Notes under the pieces: generated by a model
Databases searched by the model: none
Told to the model about the DNA's origin: nothing
What the model saw: only the letters and a program-made list of their open reading frames with translations
In this document: positions 1 to 6,507 of the stretch, piece after piece
Layout: every line of letters begins with the position of its first letter
How positions within the stretch are numbered: the first letter of the stretch is position 1
Program-made: the position numbers and the translations under genes
From: Candidatus Woesearchaeota archaeon
GTDB taxonomy: Archaea; Nanobdellota; Nanobdellia; Woesearchaeales; WJKV01
Assembly (NCBI GenBank): GCA_019323355.1
Contig: JAHWHI010000016.1
Span: 1-11,354 of the forward strand
DNA length: 11,354 bases
Direction of reading: 5' to 3'

Positions 1-623
1 GCACTGTCCTCGACTTCTATTGTCGCAGCAGCACTGTACTTGTCATTGAACCAAGTAACTTTCTCTCCAGCAGGATCACGTAGCTCCACATTTTCCAAAA
101 ATGATATCACTGATCTGCCTTCCTGGGAATCAACTGCTAATGGATCAAGATCATGGACGATCTCGATAAATCCGCCTGATTGTCTGAAATCATAATTCTT
201 TATTGCAAACATTGCACCAAGATCCTTGAAACCTTGTTCAATCTCAGCCTCGAGGTCCCGCATCGCTTTCTCATGCTCAGGGATTTCAACAACTTCCTCA
301 ACAATCCCCTCTTCTGCAACTGATTCTAAGAACTTTGCCTCTCTTGCTTTTGCAAGCTCCTCTTCAGTTATATCTTGCTGTGTATAATTTATCACAAGCA
401 AAAATGCGATTATCAGGGCGATTATCGCGAACGCGATGAACCAAAATTTTTTCTGGGCGTAAAAGCGTGTATGCTCTGTATGCACTGGCGGCAGCCTGCC
501 ATAACGCGGTGGCTGCGGAGCTCTTCTTGGAGGAGCACTAGGAGTAGTTCCGACTTTCATCTTCATTATCTCTTTCCGTCTCCGTTCCAGTTCACGTTTG
601 TATTTTTCGAACTCGTCTGCCAT
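1..623 (-). CDS. Single-pass membrane protein with basic cytoplasmic tail (3' part cut off by window edge)
   Basis: I do not recognise a family. The 207 visible residues start with MADEFEKYKRELERRRKEIM, a highly charged helix or short coiled coil. A Pro/Arg-rich stretch follows (about 28-46), then one strong membrane helix (about 59-79, WFIAFAIIALIIAFLLV) preceded by two lysines. The rest is acidic and helix-prone (about 82-135), then probably globular to the edge. The positive charges before the helix predict an N-in, C-out type II topology with no cleavable signal peptide. The ATG lies one base after the TAA of the large secreted protein upstream, and no Shine-Dalgarno is visible, so translation is probably coupled. 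The open frame reaches base 1 without a stop, so the C-terminus is missing. Likely role, by inference only: a membrane partner of the two surface proteins in the same operon. That it is a real gene is fairly sure; its function is unknown. Confidence 0.8.
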   Translation of the reverse strand, partial: MADEFEKYKRELERRRKEIMKMKVGTTPSAPPRRAPQPPRYGRLPPVHTEHTRFYAQKKFWFIAFAIIALIIAFLLVINYTQQDITEEELAKAREAKFLESVAEEGIVEEVVEIPEHEKAMRDLEAEIEQGFKDLGAMFAIKNYDFRQSGGFIEIVHDLDPLAVDSQEGRSVISFLENVELRDPAGEKVTWFNDKYSAAATIEVEDS

Positions 624-624
624 T

Positions 625-3600
625 TTATGGTGTCTGTCCTGTGACAGTTGTTAAGTTTCCAGCGCCTGTCGGCACTGTTGTCGTTGTTGTTCCGCCGCCT
701 CCGCCTCCAGCTGCAGCTTCACGTGCTTCTTGCTCCCATTTTTCATAATCATCAAAAGCATCTTTACATTGATCATTCTTTGAATCAGTCATGTCTGTGA
801 AATCAACATCGAACTTCACAGTGTTCTCAACAAACTCCTCCCACGACCATGCAAGCATTGCAGCGTCAAACACACCGCATGCAAGTACCCAGGCATTCTT
901 CTCAACATTCAGCAGTTTTGCATCAACAGAATTGCTCTCAGTGCACTGTTCGATGCTTGTGGCAGAGTTAAAGGAAGTTACACGTTTTCCGCCGACATAA
1001 GCTTCCTGCTGCATTTTTACTTGGTTGTCAAAGTTAGTGCATAGTGCATCACGAGACGCTGTCATCAATCTTCCTGGAAGTTCTTTGATCAAATCCCGGG
1101 AGATTGTCGCTATCTGTTTCGCGAGCATGAATCCAGGAATCAATTGCATCACAGGTCCCCAGAAGAATACACATTCATTCTCTGCGTGCGCAATGTCACA
1201 TGCAGCAGTGCTGAACCCTCCTTTTGCCATATCAGTGATACAACGTGCATGGATACACTGCAGTTGCCTGTATTTGTTGAGGTTATGCACAACACCCGGA
1301 AGGCATAAACAATCAACAGCGACAATATAATTGTCCATTGGATTCAACCTTGTCTCAAGATTGATCTCCTTGAATATTGAAACATCGATCTGTCCGACCT
1401 GGCTTTGTGTTGGTTGTGCTGTCTGTGCACCAGTGATGTCTAGAACAGCCCCTCCCAGTCCAAGAGAACCGAGCAGACCTCCAAACAATCCAGAGCTCTT
1501 CTCTTTTGCAGGTTTTTTCTCAGGCGGTGCTGGAGCGACTTCTTCAGTTGGCTGCGCCTGTCTTGCTTCCATTCGCGTCTCGTCTTCTGATTTCAGCTCT
1601 GAAGGCGCAGGTGCTCCTGGTTGTAGGGCTTTCGCCAATGGTTTATCCAAAGCTTTTGGAATACTCTGTATACCAGTTATGCTGAATCCTTTATTGCACT
1701 GGCTGCAGAGAACGAATGCGCATACTCTTCGGACAAATCCGCCGATCTCGCCATCTTCTTTACCTAAGGATTTCCCGCCGAACAAAGCATCAGTGAACTC
1801 GAATTTCTCAGGCTTTACTCCACGCGCTTTTGCAGCATCTTCATAGGATTTTTTAGTATAATAGTAATCAGTATCATTAGGCCACAAAGTTTCCTTCAGT
1901 ACACGAAGATAACAATCTCCTGTCAGGAACAATTGCCATACTTCTTCTCCTGCACCAGTATATGCCCACTCCATTATCATCGCTGCAGTGTAGACAATCG
2001 GTTTCATGTCCTGGACAACAGTGTATATCCTGGATATCTCCTGGCCGACCTTGCAGATCTTTCTCAATGCTTCAAGCCATCCCTCGATCTTCGTGACATA
2101 ATCAAAGAAGTCCGTGTTGACACGTTTCTCAATATCACGTAGTTTACGCAAGACATTGTTCCCGGGATCCCCTATAGGGATATCATAGAGATCGATGGAC
2201 GCGATTATATTGTCTATCTCTGGATTGAGGAAGACAGTTGTTCCTCTTGCAACAAGAGAGTACATTGTGCAGTTGAATTCTATACTCTCAAGTTTGGATG
2301 TTGCTTCATCCAGCATTATTTCGAACACGAGAAGGGAGTCATCCATCTCTTTCCCAATGATATAAGGATTCTGGGAATTTGTGCCAGCATAAAGCACAGT
2401 ATCCAGACCAGTGCATTGCGCAGCCTTGTCAATGACTTCAACAGTATCAGAATAATCAAAGTGCAGAGGTACAAACACTTTCAGAGGTATGTTAACTGCA
2501 ATCTTTCGGTCAAGTTTCTGCGGGGTCACAGCACCGACAGTGATTGCAACTTCATTAGGTGTTGTTGTAAGATCAGAATCATAGACAAACACAGAATGCG
2601 TGTCAGATGAAGGATTTCCCGCAAGATCATAGACTGTAAAGTCAACATTTCCCTGTACATGGCTTGTCACAATATCAGTGACTTCAAACTCGCAGATGAA
2701 ATTTGTTCCAGACATTGCACATGTTCCGTTCACAGGATCCGACAATGTGGATATTAAACTCACATCTGCAACAGCATACCTTATTCCATTAGCTTCTGTA
2801 CCTCTTACATAGAAACGCAATGGTTCAGCAATACCAGCGCTCGGTGCGAGCGCAGACTGGGTAATATTGGTAATAACAGGTGCAGTGATGTCAACATCAA
2901 AATCTTTTGATTTTGTTGCAAGCTGTCCGAATCTGTCGCGGGCATTGATGACAACAGTCTTTGTTCCTTCTGGACCAGAAGCGTCAAGATTATACCAATA
3001 ACATTTGCTTTCATTTGCATCACATTCATCAGCAGCTTCTCCGATTCCATAAGCAGGGCTTATCTGTCTGAGGTCTGCAAGCACCTCAGATTCGTCAAAT
3101 CCAACACCAGTATCTGTGACTTCAACAATCAGTGTATTGTCAGTCGCACCAAAATAATTTCCATTCTCTGTTGTTATTGTGCCGATCACAGGCTCGTCTG
3201 AATCAACTGATACAGGGACAGTGAACGGTTCATCAAGTTCATTTCCAGCAGTGTCAGTCGCATGTATTGTTCCAGAGAAACCTGTTGTCTGGGCAGTTAC
3301 AGGAGGTATTACACTCCATCTGCATCTGTAGACTGTTCCTTCTTCTTCGCAGTTCGAAGGTGTGTTCGCTCCGCCGCCGAAATTAGTGATATCTGCATAC
3401 ACTTCATCAAGCTCGACATTTTCGCTCAGGTCGACTTCAAGTGTATAGGAGGCAGAGCCTACGGTCACACTCGAGACAGGCACGTCATTAAGTGTAAGTC
3501 TCGCATCGACAAATTCAGGTGCGTCAACATCGACTGATATTGTAGAAGATGTCTGTGCTAATTGCAGATGACCCAAACGATCGAATACTCGCGCATAGTA

Positions 3601-4233
3601 TGCATAATCGCCCGACGAAGTGGGTGCTTCGAGAACAATAGTATCATCCAACTCGCATTGGTTGATACCAGTTATGTTATAGGCTTTTGATGCCACTATG
3701 TTCAAGAAATTCGGATCGTCTGAGATTTCCACACCTGCAATTCCTGCACAATGACCAAGATCCAAGATTTCATCGTTTGCGACAATATGCGCAATAATCT
3801 GGTTAGAAGATGTTCTGTTCACATCAAAGTCTGTCACTGTTGGCGCGCTGCCGTCAATAACATAGGATTGTGATTGCGTGACTCCTTTATAGGATATCAC
3901 ATACTGCTCCATACCTTCTTGCAGTGGAAGGACCAGAGATAAAGTACAAAGACTTCCGCCATCTCCTGGAACACAGGATTCAAACGAGACATTATGGAAC
4001 TTTACAAGATCAGGAGATACACTGCTTTCAGCGATCAAGACATCAATGTACACATTCGTATCTCCAGCATCTATCACCCGATGTATGCCATCGCTTCCGT
4101 ATATCTTAACATAAGTGATAAGTCCCTGGAAACTGGAACCTCCCTGTGCAAATGCAAAACTGGAATAGAACGGAAGAGTTAAGATTAGCAAGATCATCAA
4201 GATGCATCTTCCAACTCCCTTTTTCATTTTCAT
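625..4233 (-). CDS. Large secreted surface protein: tandem Ig-like repeats plus Cys-rich C-terminal half
   Basis: The ATG at 4233 gives 1202 residues. It overlaps the upstream TGA as ATGA; a GTG at 4239 and an ATG at 4227 are alternatives. A Sec signal peptide (MKMKKGVGR, then a hydrophobic core) probably ends at AFA|Q near residue 29. Residues about 30-560 hold tandem beta-sandwich Ig-like modules of roughly 105 residues, recognisable by junctions such as D-x-x-AP (about 130, 237, 347, 450) and D-x-AGN turns. Six Cys pairs (87/96, 162/193, 295/304, 404/411, 505/514, 607/655) are spaced through the beta-rich part. Residues 690-1160 look mainly helical and contain 15 cysteines, interrupted by a Pro/Ala/Glu-rich linker (about 871-918). 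The end is a Gly6-Thr5 run and a Thr-rich tail. Nine N-x-S/T sequons suggest glycosylation. There is no clear C-terminal membrane anchor, so it may be held by its neighbours. Extracellular location is well supported. A structural, adhesive or cell-contact role is inference. Confidence 0.88.
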   Translation of the reverse strand: MKMKKGVGRCILMILLILTLPFYSSFAFAQGGSSFQGLITYVKIYGSDGIHRVIDAGDTNVYIDVLIAESSVSPDLVKFHNVSFESCVPGDGGSLCTLSLVLPLQEGMEQYVISYKGVTQSQSYVIDGSAPTVTDFDVNRTSSNQIIAHIVANDEILDLGHCAGIAGVEISDDPNFLNIVASKAYNITGINQCELDDTIVLEAPTSSGDYAYYARVFDRLGHLQLAQTSSTISVDVDAPEFVDARLTLNDVPVSSVTVGSASYTLEVDLSENVELDEVYADITNFGGGANTPSNCEEEGTVYRCRWSVIPPVTAQTTGFSGTIHATDTAGNELDEPFTVPVSVDSDEPVIGTITTENGNYFGATDNTLIVEVTDTGVGFDESEVLADLRQISPAYGIGEAADECDANESKCYWYNLDASGPEGTKTVVINARDRFGQLATKSKDFDVDITAPVITNITQSALAPSAGIAEPLRFYVRGTEANGIRYAVADVSLISTLSDPVNGTCAMSGTNFICEFEVTDIVTSHVQGNVDFTVYDLAGNPSSDTHSVFVYDSDLTTTPNEVAITVGAVTPQKLDRKIAVNIPLKVFVPLHFDYSDTVEVIDKAAQCTGLDTVLYAGTNSQNPYIIGKEMDDSLLVFEIMLDEATSKLESIEFNCTMYSLVARGTTVFLNPEIDNIIASIDLYDIPIGDPGNNVLRKLRDIEKRVNTDFFDYVTKIEGWLEALRKICKVGQEISRIYTVVQDMKPIVYTAAMIMEWAYTGAGEEVWQLFLTGDCYLRVLKETLWPNDTDYYYTKKSYEDAAKARGVKPEKFEFTDALFGGKSLGKEDGEIGGFVRRVCAFVLCSQCNKGFSITGIQSIPKALDKPLAKALQPGAPAPSELKSEDETRMEARQAQPTEEVAPAPPEKKPAKEKSSGLFGGLLGSLGLGGAVLDITGAQTAQPTQSQVGQIDVSIFKEINLETRLNPMDNYIVAVDCLCLPGVVHNLNKYRQLQCIHARCITDMAKGGFSTAACDIAHAENECVFFWGPVMQLIPGFMLAKQIATISRDLIKELPGRLMTASRDALCTNFDNQVKMQQEAYVGGKRVTSFNSATSIEQCTESNSVDAKLLNVEKNAWVLACGVFDAAMLAWSWEEFVENTVKFDVDFTDMTDSKNDQCKDAFDDYEKWEQEAREAAAGGGGGGTTTTTVPTGAGNLTTVTGQTP

Positions 4234-6428
4234 TTCCACTGAGGCTGTATCAAACTGCCTTTCTTCTCTGATATGACCTCGATATTTCCAAGATAAGCAA
4301 GCTCTTCATGTGTTGTAGGTTTCTTTGTCTTGATCACAAAGATCTGCAATTTATTGTTTTGATCAAGATCAGACTTATGCACTCGCCAGTTGTTGTTCAG
4401 TACTGAGTTCAGAGCAGCTCCTCCAAGTGGTGCAGGCTTAACTTCAATCTCTTCAAGCGTCACCCACTGGTCTCCGTACTTTTTAGTTTCTTCAGGAATA
4501 ACTACTCCGTCATTATCAAAATATCTCGCATCGATTGTATAATCTCCAGGAACAAGAGGAAGCTCATTCTCTTTTGTCTCGTCATCAAATATCATAGTTG
4601 TGCTGAACGGTTCCTCCCACGCATTTTCCGGAGCTCTCGCAACAGTGACATAGACAAAAGCATTGCTAAGCTCGTCTGCCTGCTGCAGCATCTGCAGGTA
4701 CTGCTGGTAATTTACGCTTCCGTAATCAAACTTGTCAAACTCTTCGACCATTGCCGGCGGCCTGACCTTGATATTGACTTTCTTTGTCACAATCTTCGGA
4801 AGCACAGCATCGAACTTATAGACTTGTCCGTACTGTGTGTTCAACGGATAATTATAATTGTAATAGCCTTCTTTTGAGGTCTTCAGCACACCGCCGTCGC
4901 ATATTGGGAATTTTCCTACAAACTTTCCTTTGGAGTCAGTGCTTCCTATGTAAGTGCTGTCCTCTCCGCAGTAATATCTTATCATGACATTATCAAGAAG
5001 ATTTCCACTGTTGTCCTTAGCTGTTATTATTACATCACCAGACAACCTCTGGTTAGGATTTCCGAACAATGAAGTTCCCTGCGCGCCAAGCTCGTTAAGA
5101 TACGGAACACGTTCCTCAGCAGCAAGAAGAGGTTCATTATTTCTCACATTCGCCTCCATCGCAAACATCATTGAATATCCATCCCCATTGAATGCATACG
5201 GATCTCTGATCTCAACAACTACTGGATAAGCAAGATCATAGTAAAAACGATAGGACTGTGTAAAGATATCAATCAGTTCCTGGAAAGAGCCACTTACCTC
5301 GTCAGGTCGTATCAACTGCCCGTCCCTCGGAGTTATGTCAAAATATATCGGCCAGTTCAGATAGAACATGTTGACATCAAGATTTTCATAGTTCCTTCCC
5401 TCTGGAAGGACTCCATATACTAAACCAAAATGCACTCCTTGTCTTATCTCGTATCCAGGACCGTCCTCGACTCCGAACGGAAAGAAGTTTCTTGTATCAG
5501 GGATTGTGATGAGATTTACATAAGTTGCAAGTATCTGTTTCACCATCTGTTCTACATTGAACTTTACCCAGAAGACTTTCTGCATCCCCATGTCAGCCTC
5601 TGCAATAGGAGGCAGTGCATCCTCTTCAACACGGGCGTACGCTGAGATAAGGCTCATTGTATTGTACTCAAGGAAAGCACCTTCTGCCTGAGCATTGACA
5701 ATATCAACACCAAGAGTGAACATCTGCCTTAAGTTCACATCGTGGATAATGTAGAATCCCTCAAAATCATAGGAAAGCTCTCCTCGTCTCACACGAAGAG
5801 GGTATTTCAATGTCACACGGACATCACTGGCAGTGATTGTTGTCTGCGAATCAATTGCGCCTAGTTCTTCGATCTCGTATCCCTGTTCTACAAATTCAGA
5901 TAAAGACATCAAGCATTCCCTGACATTCGCTTCAACATAAGCATCGACCATATCCTGGATCTGTATCCCTGTAGGCGCTTTTCCAGAGAATAAACAATTA
6001 ATGCAGGTGTTAGGGCTCTTAAGGTAGTGCCAGTACGGAACCTTAAGTCCGCCTGGTGTGAACTCAACACCGTCGGATTCAGTTGGATCATAAGTGAAAT
6101 CAAAGACAGTCCCTCCTGTCAGTTGAGGATCATCAAGAGATATCCATCCTCCCTGTCGTCCCATGAGTTCAAGCGCTTCCCTGCTTGTCCGTCTTCCGCA
6201 CTCCTCGACAAACAATGATACTGGCTGCAGCTGTACAGGTCCGACAACCACACGCTCCTTTGCTCTTTCTGTTACTTTTGAAGGTCCTGTCAGGACAAAG
6301 TAAAGCACAATCGCTGCTACAATAACAAGAATGATTCCAATGATTATGTATATCGTTACTTGCCCCTTCCTGTTGTATCTGTCAGGCACAGAACAAGAAC
6401 TAAGATGTTCTCTAGCACCCCTTCTCAT
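4230..6428 (-). CDS. Pilin-like N-terminally anchored surface protein with carboxypeptidase-regulatory-like domain
   Basis: This 732-residue protein starts with a short basic leader ending NRKG, followed at once by a 20-residue hydrophobic helix (about 23-45, QVTIYIIIGIILVIVAA). That layout resembles archaeal type IV pilin-like or class III signal peptides, cut after KG. Q at +1 and T at +3 fit loosely, but +5 is Tyr instead of Glu, so the helix may simply stay as an anchor. Just outside the membrane is a segment (about 66-97) with Cys and a QGGWI motif, a pattern I recall from many DPANN proteins of this style. Residues about 463-543 resemble a carboxypeptidase regulatory-like/Ig-fold domain (DVIITAKD, GSTDSKGKF). 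The remainder is unassigned. The ATG at 6428 is about 30 bases from a TATA box, implying a nearly leaderless mRNA; a GTG at codon 14 would be a shorter alternative. It is the first gene of the surface operon, and its TGA overlaps the next gene. Envelope location is likely; the exact job is unknown. Confidence 0.88.
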   Translation of the reverse strand: MRRGAREHLSSCSVPDRYNRKGQVTIYIIIGIILVIVAAIVLYFVLTGPSKVTERAKERVVVGPVQLQPVSLFVEECGRRTSREALELMGRQGGWISLDDPQLTGGTVFDFTYDPTESDGVEFTPGGLKVPYWHYLKSPNTCINCLFSGKAPTGIQIQDMVDAYVEANVRECLMSLSEFVEQGYEIEELGAIDSQTTITASDVRVTLKYPLRVRRGELSYDFEGFYIIHDVNLRQMFTLGVDIVNAQAEGAFLEYNTMSLISAYARVEEDALPPIAEADMGMQKVFWVKFNVEQMVKQILATYVNLITIPDTRNFFPFGVEDGPGYEIRQGVHFGLVYGVLPEGRNYENLDVNMFYLNWPIYFDITPRDGQLIRPDEVSGSFQELIDIFTQSYRFYYDLAYPVVVEIRDPYAFNGDGYSMMFAMEANVRNNEPLLAAEERVPYLNELGAQGTSLFGNPNQRLSGDVIITAKDNSGNLLDNVMIRYYCGEDSTYIGSTDSKGKFVGKFPICDGGVLKTSKEGYYNYNYPLNTQYGQVYKFDAVLPKIVTKKVNIKVRPPAMVEEFDKFDYGSVNYQQYLQMLQQADELSNAFVYVTVARAPENAWEEPFSTTMIFDDETKENELPLVPGDYTIDARYFDNDGVVIPEETKKYGDQWVTLEEIEVKPAPLGGAALNSVLNNNWRVHKSDLDQNNKLQIFVIKTKKPTTHEELAYLGNIEVISEKKGSLIQPQWK

Positions 6429-6440
6429 GTTCTATCAATT

Positions 6441-6454
6441 GGAGGAATTCCCCC
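6441..6454. promoter_or_regulatory. Candidate operator: GC-rich inverted repeat next to TATA box
   Basis: GGAGGAATTCCCCC is a 14-base inverted repeat with one mismatched position pair, centred on GAATTC. It directly abuts the TATA box of the surface operon and lies between that box and the predicted transcription start near 6431. Its G/C-rich flanks stand out in an otherwise AT-rich spacer. Archaeal repressors commonly bind such positions to block TBP/TFB or polymerase, so an operator is plausible. No regulator gene is visible in the window. Confidence 0.35.
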
Positions 6455-6462
6455 TTTATAAA
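6455..6462 (-). promoter_or_regulatory. TATA box of the surface-protein operon
   Basis: TTTATAAA is centred about 30 bases before the ATG at 6428. Archaeal TATA boxes are centred about 26-27 bases before the transcription start, so transcription should begin near 6431, giving a leader of only a few bases. No Shine-Dalgarno precedes the ATG, which fits leaderless translation. The box is palindromic, but no gene starts to its right on the plus strand. Confidence 0.6.
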
Positions 6463-6473
6463 TGTATCTATTA

Positions 6474-6483
6474 TTTTATATAT
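6474..6483 (-). promoter_or_regulatory. Possible second, upstream TATA-like element
   Basis: On the minus strand this reads ATATATAAAA, centred about 50 bases before the ATG at 6428. Use of it would start transcription near 6452 and give a leader of about 24 bases, starting within the inverted repeat and without a Shine-Dalgarno. It is weaker than the box at 6455-6462 by spacing, and could be only AT-rich spacer between metG and the surface operon. The 79-base spacer (6429-6507) shows no clear T-rich terminator for metG. Confidence 0.25.
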
Positions 6484-6507
6484 GATGTTTATAAATGAAC
6501 GCAGAAT

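Noticed and set aside
621..700. Possible frameshift or broken fusion between the secreted protein and the following membrane protein
   Set aside because: The secreted protein ends in a plausible Thr-rich tail with its own TAA, and the next frame starts with a sensible basic cytoplasmic helix. Two adjacent genes explain this better.
676..708. Gly6-Thr5 coding run as a microsatellite phase-variation site
   Set aside because: The codons are mixed (GGA/GGC, ACA/ACG), and there is no long perfect nucleotide repeat that would favour slippage.
1331..1846. 171-codon open frame on the plus strand inside the large secreted protein gene
   Set aside because: It is antisense to a long gene with signal peptide and domain structure. 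Its translation is Ser/Pro-rich with no domain pattern, and no ribosome site precedes it.
2805..3050. 81-codon minus-strand frame within the Ig-repeat gene
   Set aside because: It is an alternative frame of a clearly coding region, with a composition typical of a shifted frame and no start signal.
6455..6462. Palindromic TATA box as a bidirectional promoter toward the right
   Set aside because: The plus strand to the right only runs antisense into the end of metG and offers no credible gene.
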